A stretch of DNA of 64,000 nucleotides from Theileria orientalis strain Shintoku (lineage: Eukaryota; Apicomplexa; Aconoidasida; Piroplasmida; Theileriidae), in assembly GCF_000740895.1 (NCBI RefSeq), contig NC_025262.1, positions 1,356,001-1,420,000 of the forward strand, given 5' to 3'. Position 1 is the stretch's first letter; every line of letters starts with the position of its first letter. Under the pieces are notes generated by a model. It saw nothing but the letters and a program-made list of their open reading frames with translations, was not told where the DNA came from and searched no databases. Below are positions 55,201 through 64,000 of the stretch, piece after piece. The position numbers were made by a program, and so were the translations under genes.

Positions 55201-56808
55201 ATTCCTGCACTGGTTACAGTTTATTACTATGTGCTCAGGAGGCAGATTCAATCTTCTAAGTACATCCACTTCGCCTACATAGAAAGTGTATCAAACCTCA
55301 TGGCAGTTTACGAAAACTCTATATCTGGCTCGTCCATTTATAGAAGTTTTACGAGACAATCAGACCTTGTTAATAAGGTGCTAGAACACAGGGATTATAA
55401 AGCCAGATGCAAATGCCTGCTATATACAGTTGTTGTATGGTCATCTGTACTGTTCAATTGGATATTTTCACTAACCACCTTTTTAATTTTATTGGCACTT
55501 ATTGTTCTGGATAAGGTCGATTCACAGAAATTAAAAGTTGGATATTTTGGTTTGGCTCTCTCACTTAATATGAATGTTATCAAATATTTTGATAAACTGG
55601 CTTTAATGTACTCCAAGTTGGAAATAGCCGTCTGTTCTGTTCAGCGTTTACAGTATTTCGTTCCTCCCGGTGAGAAGGTTACTTATTCCAAGTTTATAAA
55701 CACCCATGAGGAGTACTTAGTTAATCCTATCAATAAAGAGGTCTGTGGCCTCGACAAGAAACAACTGTTGAAACGCAGGGCCATTGAGTTCAAAACTGAT
55801 AACAAGAAGTTTTATGCTTTGCGACGACTGTTTTACCATCCCAAATTACACATCTTGGATGTCAACGATTACCTAACCCATGATCGCACAGGTGTCCAGC
55901 TGAATGACGTGTGTGTGTACACTACTGCTGAACTCAACCCAGAAAGTATGATTTTGAAACATGTTTCAGTGTCAGCTGGTAAATCTGAGATCATTGGTAT
56001 GGTTGGTAGAACAGGTGCCGGTAAAACCACTCTACTGTCAGTATTACAGAACATTGTTAGTAACAGAACTGGTCAAGTATTGTTGGATGGTAAAGATTTG
56101 AATGATATCCCCAAGGTAGTCCTTAGACAGATTATAGGTGTGTTACCACAACTGCCATTCGTATTCAAGGGATGGACTGTGCGTAGATTTGTCGATCCTA
56201 GAAGATTGTTCACTGATACCGACATCAACGATGCCCTGGACAAGTGTGGTCTACTACACTTCGTTAATGAACTACAGGGTGGTAAGAAACTAGATACTGT
56301 TCTAGTGCACGAGAACCTTGGAATATCAAGACGTGGACCGAACTCAGTCAATCAACCCAAAGTTAACGGGTCTGACCGAATTTGTACCTCCAGTGAACTT
56401 GACTCATTCGATGGCCTTGGAAAGTACAGAGAATCGACTAGAAACCGCTATGAGAGTGACACTTTACTATCCAATACTCAACTGAGGACACTATCGTTGG
56501 CGAGATTAGTCTTATACAGGAACTTCTTTAGAATGATAGTCGTGGATGAACCTCCAGAGGAAGACTTGGCTGAAGAGACCAGTTCCAGGTGTGATGATCT
56601 CGGAGTTCCAATTTATGATCTTCTGATTAAATACTTTTGTCACTGTACTACCTTCGTCACAGCACATGATGCGAATGTGTTGAAAATCTGCAGTTCAATA
56701 TGGGTAGTTCATGACGGCTGTCTGATAAGGACTTGTAAAACCAGTGATATCCAAGCAAACGATTCAATCGCATCAATTATAGAAAACAGTGTAAAATACA
56801 CTAAATAA
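52201..56808 (+). CDS. ABCC-type ABC transporter, full length
   Basis: Intronless, 1,535 residues, two TMD-NBD halves: an ABCC/MRP-like exporter of the plasma or an internal membrane; substrate unknown. TMD1 has spans at about 130-160, 175-205, 300-345, 385-420 and 440-465. NBD1 (about 500-760): Walker A GSKGSGKS (about 547), signature LSLSGGQRVRMELARA (about 640), Walker B MCLDFSLHGLD. TMD2 runs about 830-1170. NBD2 (about 1230-1530): Walker A GRTGAGKT (about 1268), Q-loop GVLPQLPFVFKGW, signature position LLSNTQLRTLSLARL (degenerate), Walker B MIVVDEPPEE, H-loop TTFVTAHDAN. NBD1 lacks the catalytic Glu and H-loop His; NBD2 keeps them. Flanking repeats A and B recur at 59 kb without a gene between. 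Theileria genomes are known to carry ABC families. Confidence 0.92.
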   Translation: MTQDSIKEETKKPEPEPCFWESELYFKQYFRDRRNKEFQYYDDSSIFRYLFFSWANNWVILLTKNYVDPYRLHPLPVSDQVLKWIPIFSKHVSDGLFEMESRLRFNAKGKVKARSNKSIMLRALFLTIWKRGLWLIIGLIAVNILSMSIAILVKKLLELLNDKSINVVNTIFLLLVVIIFQILDGLFLENINFYVLRLLCIIHYLTSISIFEHGLSHRRRFSNNINGSNSLNVCNQVLHSCSPDSECSKNPLFCPALRYQSKGINAQMYAFEWNDCYNVSELFDSIKYLIEFLCTFFYGIFLLSYQLKLKLWVLYIIGICFVFAMIIVEILNAYLYRFILYSRDRKLSKCDNIFSHLNVIKKTFYDDIGINVIIQSRNTEISLFFLRFFLTLFNMTLFITCTNLSFYVIQSHFVKSVNAASVITDIDTAGFMTTFYIFLRIITSMFLVPTAIKVFGMSYVSFKRMDKYFKTCSPNFYITGNPYTGSTKTATVIADTTNQIPNDVVVYFKDATFTWVNTRDDLLNKNYEPYLKNINFELKRGEIAIVTGSKGSGKSNFLKSILGEMTLVGGSMAVVPLYTSMPIFYASEDIFLQHGTVRSNIVFGHKFDEQLYNTVLKAVELEYDISTWKKGDLRVLSDNALSLSGGQRVRMELARAVYAYLVFHRVNKEYNNSQCSFLMCLDFSLHGLDPYVSKTVFNNLFNLKTGLLVNGDLSVVLTTSKQSLQLCAKISDLTQLPNVPIYNVKKNTLQFTSNLHEFIAKKDTINHDFKYLSSINNDTYRINYLTNDIISLCTSSSRTRLGRREETKAKYYKSFQSFVQNDLSGAKLRPYIVFLKGAPLAFSLYALTTVAFNVMDNLKLVLATNLSDHITKNIDQFNNGHFVNLSEIKTLSNSSLNKTTIFVSSIITISFLSTVFFSISTTTSCRKIHEYLIDSVFKNSSSLIRIKKQINQLITCISCDMYSVDEEVGYFLSLCFVYSIQLLISILTLFYLFPVSIPLVIPALVTVYYYVLRRQIQSSKYIHFAYIESVSNLMAVYENSISGSSIYRSFTRQSDLVNKVLEHRDYKARCKCLLYTVVVWSSVLFNWIFSLTTFLILLALIVLDKVDSQKLKVGYFGLALSLNMNVIKYFDKLALMYSKLEIAVCSVQRLQYFVPPGEKVTYSKFINTHEEYLVNPINKEVCGLDKKQLLKRRAIEFKTDNKKFYALRRLFYHPKLHILDVNDYLTHDRTGVQLNDVCVYTTAELNPESMILKHVSVSAGKSEIIGMVGRTGAGKTTLLSVLQNIVSNRTGQVLLDGKDLNDIPKVVLRQIIGVLPQLPFVFKGWTVRRFVDPRRLFTDTDINDALDKCGLLHFVNELQGGKKLDTVLVHENLGISRRGPNSVNQPKVNGSDRICTSSELDSFDGLGKYRESTRNRYESDTLLSNTQLRTLSLARLVLYRNFFRMIVVDEPPEEDLAEETSSRCDDLGVPIYDLLIKYFCHCTTFVTAHDANVLKICSSIWVVHDGCLIRTCKTSDIQANDSIASIIENSVKYTK

Positions 56809-57249
56809 CTCAAAGAATGCAGTGTATTAAATAGTGTAACATGGATTAATTTGTTACATGTTACCAGTATCTTCTACCATGTTTCAATAATTTTTAATTT
56901 ATTTTGTATTTCAGGATACATATGTTATTCAATATGGTCATAACATTTTAATATTCTAACAAGTCTGTACACAGATTTTTAGTTATGGAATCTTACATAT
57001 ACAATAATATACAAATGTGTATCGATACGTATTGTTGAATCCAAAATAAAATTTCCCGTATCAACTCAAAATATGAATTTTTGACACAAATCATTAACTA
57101 TTTAGAAACATAATACTAGTTAAGTCTGTGTAATCTATCACCGGTTACACGGATGAAGCCACACGAAAAACTAGGTGTATCCCATAAATATATGAAATAA
57201 CACCATAAATGAAGTTATATAATAACATATATGCAAAGAAGAATGAACA
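56809..57249. other. Intergenic between convergent transporter genes
   Basis: AT-rich 440-bp spacer between the convergent ABC transporter and polytopic protein genes. It includes repeat B copy 1 (56914-56974). Confidence 0.5.
56914..56974 (+). repeat. 61-bp repeat B, copy 1
   Basis: GGATACATATGTTATTCAAT onward matches 59757-59817 with about six differences. It lies about 105 bp after the ABC transporter stop codon. Confidence 0.85.
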
Positions 57250-58650
57250 TTACAGGTAGTCCTTAATATTCATCCTAAAGTCTTCGATGGTGTCGTTCCC
57301 AGCCCTCCTGAATGTGTTCCTAATGAAGTACCAGGCCACATTTGATTTCGACATCCTGTGAATAGGTCGAAATTTGGGTAGATGATATCCTAGATTAACC
57401 CTCGTGTGATTATAGCCAACGGCTATCTTAGAAAAGAAGAACCTATAGAGCATAGTACATATCACGTTACAGGTTATGACACTCTTATTGCCTATTTTAT
57501 TAGTCCCATTAAATGAAGTGTGAACAACCTTAGGGACGCCAGCATAGCTCAGAGCATATAAAAAACTATAATAGACGATCAGAATCAATGTCATGATCAT
57601 CACTATGGGTTTAGAATTTCGTATTCTCATTGCTGATGGAATTCTTGTGTGAATGGCCATAAATGTGTATATTGTGATAACAGTAACTGGCATAGTTGTG
57701 AACCAAAATCCATCATAAAAGCTGTTCCATTTATCGAAAACCCCCGCCTTCTCAAGAACAAAAAGCGTTACTGACCCTATTCCATACAATAAGGTCACTA
57801 CCTTGTTAATGATATGGCACCTATCCCTTTGCAAAAGAGCGTAGGGAAGGACCCCTGGGAAGAGGAAATCCTTGAAAATGGACCCAGCAGGAAACATGAG
57901 GAAGGGTGACAAACACTTCATGAATGTTTCACAAAAGGTTGCAACTTGAACATTTGTAGGGCTTTCTGAACCTGGGCTCGAAGGATTCTGAACAATATCC
58001 CCTTTTTTTCGATGAGCATTAGGTGTGTTGCAAAACGAATTTATAAAGTAAGCCCAGGAGCCCACAGCCAGGGCGGTCAAGACGACGCTTAACCAACACT
58101 GTATCTTTATCATAACCAAGGGCCGCCCATACCACAATAAATCTAGAATGAATTGTACAAACGATATAAAAACTCTGCACAAATTATAGCCCAAAGTTAC
58201 CACAACTGAATACCCTGGAACAATTGCTGCAAGTGAAGTCAAGGAACCACAAATATAGCCCTCAATTGCCAGAACTATGTAGGCGTGATACGCCAATTGC
58301 GATGAACAGTGTGTTAACCAGGCAAACACTACCCTGGTAACTAATTGAAAACATAAGTTGACCAGATTAATGTATATGCGATTATTCGGCGATTTAGAGA
58401 ATGTATCAACCAGGGTGTATGTGATATATTCAAAAAGTGTGCCGGTAGCCATTAGTAAACACCGTAAACTGTACAATTTGGTAAAGTATATACCAGTATT
58501 GTGCAGAGGGATCTGAAACGCCGAGGCAAAAAGAGCCGAGGCAGAATCTATATGGCAATTTGTCAAAAAGTAGCATAATGTAAGAAATACAATTATTGCT
58601 TGACAAATACCATTGCTACGTGTATCTGTTGTATTTATGTTTTCACTCAT
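57250..58650 (-). CDS. Polytopic membrane protein, ENT-like transporter candidate
   Basis: Intronless, 466 residues, with 10-11 hydrophobic spans: about 18-38, 60-80, 98-115, 124-150, 155-182, 188-212, then after a loop (about 215-235) 240-265, 285-305, 320-342, 355-378 and 395-415. The spacing (six spans, hydrophilic loop, five spans) fits equilibrative nucleoside transporters. FLMFPAGSIFKDFLFPGVLP before span 8 is reminiscent of ENT 'FP...FPG' segments. No signature residue is conclusive, so an MFS-type or Theileria-specific transporter remains possible. No signal peptide. It converges on the ABC transporter. Confidence 0.5.
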   Translation of the reverse strand: MSENINTTDTRSNGICQAIIVFLTLCYFLTNCHIDSASALFASAFQIPLHNTGIYFTKLYSLRCLLMATGTLFEYITYTLVDTFSKSPNNRIYINLVNLCFQLVTRVVFAWLTHCSSQLAYHAYIVLAIEGYICGSLTSLAAIVPGYSVVVTLGYNLCRVFISFVQFILDLLWYGRPLVMIKIQCWLSVVLTALAVGSWAYFINSFCNTPNAHRKKGDIVQNPSSPGSESPTNVQVATFCETFMKCLSPFLMFPAGSIFKDFLFPGVLPYALLQRDRCHIINKVVTLLYGIGSVTLFVLEKAGVFDKWNSFYDGFWFTTMPVTVITIYTFMAIHTRIPSAMRIRNSKPIVMIMTLILIVYYSFLYALSYAGVPKVVHTSFNGTNKIGNKSVITCNVICTMLYRFFFSKIAVGYNHTRVNLGYHLPKFRPIHRMSKSNVAWYFIRNTFRRAGNDTIEDFRMNIKDYL

Positions 58651-59080
58651 GTTTCGAGTTAGTTAAATCAGTGATTATTTTGAGTTATTTTTGCTGAAAT
58701 AGACTACCATTTAATATTTTACAGAATATATGGTACATAAAGCAAAGGGTGGGATAAACACCAACAAATCATTTTAATTATGTTGTTGGTGCCCATTCCA
58801 CATCGTTCTATTTAAATATTGACTATATTCGTATTTTTTTTCGAAAACATTACACCACATAACACTGAGATTCCATCATTTTAAAAATCATTTTTTTAAT
58901 TAAATTAATATATTTATAATCAATAACTCTAACGATTTTATATAAGTCATTTAAATTAAATTAATAATTTGCTATGATCGATAACTCGGAGCCGTTGTGA
59001 TGAACATTCTTACAGTTACTTATATTACAATTGACCCGTCTAATACTACAAATCTTTTTATAATTTGATGTTAAGGTTAT

Positions 59081-59281
59081 TTATATATATTTTAACTCTG
59101 AGTCAATGATACAGATTTGTATTTGAATATGTGGTATGTATCACATTTTGTTAATAAACTTCAACTATTACAAATATGGATTCCGTTCCAATATATCATA
59201 GTTAACACATCGGTAAATTTATATAACTCATAACTAACATCAAATTTAATACCAACTACATATTACGCAATCCCTCATGGA
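59081..59281 (+). repeat. 201-bp direct repeat A, copy 2
   Basis: See 51334-51534; about 98% identical by eye. Confidence 0.95.
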
Positions 59282-59756
59282 TTAATCAATTTATACTTTA
59301 TTTCGTTAAATGCTTGTTTGTTTTGTTGTTAATATATATTACATCATTTTAATTAATCAGATACTTAAATTATAATTGTACTATATTAAATGAAGTACAG
59401 CTTGTCATAAATAATGGAAATTTTAAATTATTTTTGGTATTGACTTTGTTTGTTCAATAACTTTAATTCTACCCCTATATAATTCTTGTACATTATATAA
59501 ATACTGCCTCAATTTTTAAATACATTTTTATTGCAAATTCGCCGTTAAAATAGTCGATTTAATATAGTTAGTGTGTATAACGTCAACACACAAAAAAACA
59601 GTAAAACACCATTAATTGTAATACAATTTTTATTAAATAAAGTTATTAATATTGTATCATAATAAGGGACTTAAAAAACATATGATAGACCTTAATTTGT
59701 TAATTCTAACCACCATGTGATAAATGTAGATTATTTTTAGTTTTTTTTATATTTAA

Positions 59757-59817
59757 GGATACATATGCTATTCAATATGCTCATAACATTTTAATATTTT
59801 AGGAAGTCTGTACAAAC
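59757..59817 (+). repeat. 61-bp repeat B, copy 2
   Basis: See 56914-56974. Weaker similarity extends a further ~45 bp to the left (CACCATGTG... versus TACCATGTT...). This copy ends 28 bp from the Cpn60 stop codon. Confidence 0.8.
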
Positions 59818-59844
59818 GTTTAAACGTTAACTACTACATTAAAC

Positions 59845-62836
59845 TTATAACAAGTTGCTTTCCAGTTCGTTGCTGTTCTGCTGCTTATCTTCTACTTTGT
59901 CGACCATCATCCCCTCCGTCGTCAGCAGCAACCCTGCCACCGAGGTGCTGTGTTCGACCGCTGACATGATCACCTTGGTTGGATCTATGACGCCCTGCTT
60001 AATCATGTCTCCGTAACGATTTGTCTTTGCGTTCCAGCCGTAGCCGAACTCCTTGCCGCTGTTCAGTATCCTTTCGACGACCTTGTTGCCATCGACTCCT
60101 ATTACATTTTATTACATTTTACTACATTTTACTTCATTTAAGTGTGTACTTGTAATTATTGTTATTGTTATCATTATTATACTTATAGTTATAACCATTA
60201 TTATCAGTTTAGCTTAAAATAACTGAGTTAAATCATATATTAGACCACAACTATTTAGTGTGTTACCTGCATTGTTTGCTATTTGTTTTGTTATTATCGA
60301 CATTGCATCTATCACAATTTTTGCTCCTGCTTGCTGTAACTCTATTTCACTTTCCATCTCCTCCATGCTGTCCAACTTTTCAACATCTGGACACAGTTAT
60401 GTCAGTATTACAACACATGGTCACGGTTACACATTGCAATAGTATACTCTAATATACTATTCTATACTATGCTGTACTCTACTATGCTATTCTATACTAT
60501 GCTGTACTCTACTATGCTATAATATACTATGCTGTACTCTAGTGTACTGCCATAATCTACTTTCTGCATAGCGAGTCTTCTCATATTCACCTACTTTTAC
60601 CACAGTGCTTACCTTCACTCTCTACGTATTCCCCACCTACTTCAACCTCACCTTCGTTAGTCGAGAATTGTGACGTCTGTTCCTGGTTTATGGTGTTCTT
60701 CACGTGGTCCATCACCATGCTCTTGAAGGGCTCCTTCTGCATCTGCAGGTACGTCACCCCACCCCCTGGCACGTAGCCTGTTTCCATGGCTGCCCTCACT
60801 GCGTTTATTGCGTCTTCGTAGCGCAGCCTCTTTTCCTTCAGCTCCGTCTCCGTCGCCGCCCCGATTCTTATTCTTGCTATTCCGCCACTCAGCGCTGCTA
60901 TCCTTTCACTCAGCTTCGTCTTGTCAAAGTTGCTTGTGCACATCTCCTTTTCTCTGACCAGGTTGTTTACCCTACAAGCAGTTATTTGTTAATCACCACC
61001 ACACCACCGACACAACTATCATTATTCGTAGATACTTAACACCACAACCATTGCCCGTGGCAGTGTAGTTAATTAATACCACAACTGGGAATGGCAGTGT
61101 AGTTAGTCAATCACACCACCACTGGTAGTAGCGCTATTACTAATACCATATCAATACAATAAGTGCTACTAATATCATAACTATGGACCATCTGAATAAG
61201 CGGCAGTATGCTATACCTTGTGCTTATGCTTGGTAGGCAGTTTGGGTTCGTCACTATCGTCGTGCGGTCCTTCTTGATCACAACGTTCTTGGCGCTGCCC
61301 AACATTTCTGGTGTCACGTCGTTCAGGTCGACCCCGACATCTGGGGACACGAAGGTCGCTCCAGTCGCCACTGCTATGTCCTGCAGGTAGTCCTTTCTCC
61401 TCTCACCGAAGCTCGGCGACTTAACTGCCACCTACGTCCCATTTAACCACTCCAACAAACTTACCACTTTCAGCATTCCGCGCATCTTATTTATTATGAA
61501 CGTCTGCATTGCGTCTGTGCCGTAGTCCTCTGCGATTATCACCAGGTTAACTTTATTCTTCGCCGCGTACTCGAGGACGTTGAGGATACTCTGCGCGTTT
61601 TCTATCTTCCCGTCGTACACCAGTATTTGCGGATTCATCCACTCAATACTATCCTTTTCTTCCCCTGAAATAAGACGTCAACCACCCTATTTGCTACACA
61701 CTACCACTTATTACACCTACTGGTTTACCCACCAAACTACTGTTTCTAATTTCTAACCAATAAATTGTATAGCTCCATGTACACAATAACAGTACTTACG
61801 AAGACAGACAAGAGGTACACTAACCTAGTTGAAAGTAGGGGTTTGCAAATCCCTTATCGAAGGTATATCCTTCCGTGAAGTCCAATTCGTCTTCTAGTGC
61901 CGGGTTATCCTCCAAAATCGTCGCTGCGTTCGCTCCCAGCTTGTCGAACGCCTTCGCTATCACCTTTCCCATCACCAGGTTTCCACTCGTGGCCACCGTT
62001 GCAATGTTAAGCAGGTCTTGATAGCCGTTCACTGGCTTGCTCAGCTTCTTTATCTCCTCTATTATTAGCTTGCTCGCCTTCTGAATGCCCTTTTGCAGCG
62101 GTATTGAGTTGTGCCCCTGGTTAACGTACTCAACTCCCTTCGAGGCTATTTCTGCTGCCAGAACTGCCGTGGACGTCGTTCCGTCCCCTGCTCTGTCGTC
62201 TGAGCTGCTTGCTATCTCCTGGATCAGTTTCGCTCCTGCGTTCATCTTCCTGTCACTCAGCTCTATGTTTCTTGCGATGGTGACTCCGTCGTTAACGATG
62301 ATTGGCGACCCAAACTCCTTTTCCAGCAAGATATTTCTTCCTCTGGGTCCCAGGGTAACTCTTACGGTGTCTGCCACCTTCAGGATTCCGGACAGCAGGC
62401 TGTTCCTACACTCGTCGGCCAACGTTATTTCCTTAGGCTTAGAATATAGGGAACTGCTGGAACGGCCATTAAGGCTGTTTGATAGTTTACTCGTTAAATT
62501 ACTTGAAAGGAAATTCGATCTCACACCTGGATTTGCAATGAAAGAATAGGGCCTAGAAGCCCCGGTAGCTAAAGAATTTGAAGGCAGGATTATCGAATTA
62601 CTCTGATTTACTTTCCTGGAGCATCTGGGAATCAAAAATTCAGTGTGTTTATATAGAATCCCCAAACTGCAAACCAGTTTGGGAAGACAAAATACCAACA
62701 CAATCACAGAATAATTCATCATATAACGACCCAAGTCATTAATGAAAAAAGCGATACATAACTCAACTATATAGTACAACAAATAAATTGATAAATACAA
62801 CGTCAATTGAACCCGAACCCACGCCCCATGTAACAT
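59845..62836 (-). CDS. CPN60: Cpn60 chaperonin, apicoplast-type targeting
   Basis: Group I chaperonin that folds imported organelle proteins. Six exons join in phase: 62836-61825, 61664-61465, 61431-61217, 60971-60613, 60386-60267, 60098-59845; 719 codons from the first ATG or 681 from MMNYSV at 62722. The latter start begins with a signal-peptide-like [18 protein letters not shown] followed by a Ser/Asn/Arg-rich, acid-poor transit-like stretch: the bipartite signal of apicoplast proteins. The core has [120 protein letters not shown] and [16 protein letters not shown]. An acidic insert (about 520-555) precedes [12 protein letters not shown]. The Gly-Gly-Met tail typical of mitochondrial and bacterial forms is absent (ends SNELESNLL). 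Confidence 0.93.
60459..60545 (-). repeat. Intronic repeat in Cpn60
   Basis: ACTATGCTATTCTATACTAT / GCTGTACTCTACTATGC imperfect repeats with a unit of about 30 bp, in the intron between exons 4 and 5. Confidence 0.75.
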
Positions 62837-63168
62837 AATACAGAGATTCCACTAGTAAACCCTTACACATATAGGAACAATCAACTGGAAAACACTTGGA
62901 AACGACTTTAAAATTTGCGCAGGAACTCTAGGATACCTGAGTTAAAAATTCATACCATAAACTATTTCCATTTTTACACATTACTCCTTCCAATTAATAT
63001 TTGTTATCGGATTATATATAACCTAAAACACCGTTTACATGATCACAAAACCGTATTTAATAATAATAAAAATATAATTTTGTATCAATGTGTCTTAACC
63101 ATGTGGTATTATACTGCCCTGCTTCATACCACACTTATTTATTTAAATTATATTTTTATCGCAAAATT
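62837..63168. promoter_or_regulatory. Divergent promoter region, Cpn60 and nucleotidyltransferase
   Basis: AT-rich 330-bp space between divergent start codons. An in-frame extension of the plus gene reaches back to 63088, but the ATG at 63169 gives the better organelle presequence. No motif recognised. Confidence 0.4.
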
Positions 63169-63908
63169 ATGTATAGATTATGTAAAATTAATTTACCAAA
63201 TTCATTAATATCTGGAAAATTACTAGTAAATAATTCATATTCACTTTGTTATTGGAGAAGCATAAACCGTACTCGCTCTATTATTTACGGAAATTCTAGA
63301 AGCTTCAGTTCAGGTTTGAATGAAAATAATAACCACGAATCAAGTAAAAAGGAAGATTCCTTACTTGATTTGCTGGTAGAATTGAATTATTCTGGTAAAA
63401 AGAAGTATTCTCCAAGCTATAAACTGAGATTGCTGTACAATATAATAACTAATGATAAAAACGATGAAGTCACATACTCTTCACATGTTTCAAACATTCT
63501 CCTGCAACTATGGAAGTCACGAGGTATTTTTAAAGCAATTTAGCCAAAAACATCAATTTTCCATATAACAAGTTATCATAGGAATGTTGAATAACAGTGA
63601 ACTATCACTTTTTGATAAAATATGCTACGAATTATCGGAAAAAATATGGACCGTTATGCCAAATAGGACAAACACACTGCCAGACAGGTATATACACACA
63701 AAAATACAGAATAATAAGTTAATTTGATTATTAGGTTGTATTATAGTCAATTTAAGTACGAATTGAGGAAACTTAACGATGAAATATTGAATCCGACACC
63801 AGAGCAGTATCAGAAGAAGCAAAATTTAATAGACCACCTGACGCCAATATTTAAATCGACAATAGACGGAAAGTTATACACGTTCGGATCATGCGATAAT
63901 GGACTATG
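63169..63908 (+). CDS. Mitochondrial-type nucleotidyltransferase (noncanonical PAP/TUTase), partial
   Basis: Truncated at the right edge. Exons 63169-63523, 63582-63687 and 63735-63908 join in phase. The next donor (GTAAGC) is at 63909, and an ATAG acceptor falls on the last bases of the window. The N-terminus (MYRLCKINLPNSLISGKLLV, then YWRSINRTRSIIYGNSRSFS) is Arg/Ser-rich and acid-poor, like a mitochondrial presequence. The last exon holds LTPIFKSTIDGKLYTFGSCD followed by NGLW, matching the helix and the G-S-x(3)-N-G-L start of the nucleotidyltransferase fold of noncanonical poly(A) polymerases and terminal uridylyltransferases. The catalytic Asp pair would be in the next exon, outside the window. 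The exact enzyme cannot be told from this fragment. Confidence 0.65.
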
Positions 63909-64000
63909 GTAAGCTAAACCTTTAATTAGTAGGAGTAAAAAGGGATTAAATTGAATAATAATTGTATTAAATATGAATTAGATAAAAACACAAATCATAG

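Larger units (their letters stand above)
58651..59844. other. Intergenic with repeat A and B copies, candidate gene-loss scar
   Basis: AT-rich 1.2 kb without an ORF. It contains repeat A copy 2 (59081-59281) and repeat B copy 2 (59757-59817) in the same order and orientation as around the ABC transporter, but only 475 bp apart instead of 5.4 kb. No ABC coding remnant is visible between them. Confidence 0.6.

Overview
The window is nuclear DNA of an apicomplexan piroplasm, almost certainly a Theileria species. Housekeeping genes carry several short introns (about 30-400 nt, GT-AG). An N-terminally bipartite, apicoplast-type Cpn60 is present. There is a secreted protein with three FAINT-like (DUF529-like) modules, a full-length ABCC-type transporter, and a tandem family of membrane-anchored antigen-like proteins. 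FAINT modules plus ABC transporter duplication make me lean to T. orientalis. The tandem family's 'V-x-V-Y-Y ... P-L-h-I' modules also recall T. equi families. I cannot settle the species from sequence alone. I assembled the multi-exon genes by hand, matching splice phases and comparing with known families; totals were checked for divisibility by three.

Layout. 0.6-3.6 kb (minus): a two-TM hypothetical protein and the ribosome-biogenesis factor RLP24. 3.9-6.1 kb (plus): a cyclophilin fused to the spliceosome factor SYF2. 6.3-16 kb (minus): four tandem paralogs separated by 948-bp cassettes that are near-identical, plus a diverged upstream cassette. 17.4-20.7 kb (plus): nine-exon IMP dehydrogenase. 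21.6-26.5 kb (minus): a repeat-rich 996-aa membrane protein and two short unknown proteins. 27.0-31.5 kb (minus): ROK1/DDX52 helicase and PRP19. 32.3-35.3 kb (plus): two small unknowns and the FAINT-type secreted protein. 35.6-39.9 kb (minus): SF3B1. 40.3-40.8 kb (minus): a small two-exon protein, possibly mitochondrial. 41.0-43.8 kb (plus): CCT7. 44.2-45.4 kb (minus): ATP10-like protein. 45.6-49.8 kb (plus): a YJU2B/CWC16 splicing factor and a large WD40-like protein. 49.8-50.8 kb (plus): a doubtful small gene and a histidine-rich secreted protein. 52.2-56.8 kb (plus): ABCC transporter. 57.3-58.7 kb (minus): a polytopic transporter-like protein. 59.8-62.8 kb (minus): apicoplast-type Cpn60. 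63.2 kb to the edge (plus): the start of a mitochondrial-type nucleotidyltransferase.

Functional themes. Four spliceosome or step-related genes (SYF2 fusion, PRP19, SF3B1, YJU2B) and two ribosome-assembly genes (RLP24, ROK1) are interspersed with parasite-specific secreted, membrane or transporter genes. Two chaperonins serve different compartments (cytosolic CCT7, plastid Cpn60). ATP10 and the nucleotidyltransferase point to the mitochondrion.

Most interesting points: the cyclophilin-SYF2 fusion with a degraded cyclophilin active site; the tandem family, whose intergenic DNA is more conserved than its coding DNA and whose proteins combine an N-myristoylation-type start with a C-terminal anchor and no signal peptide; and a 7.7-kb-spaced repeat pair that looks like the scar of a lost ABC-transporter copy.
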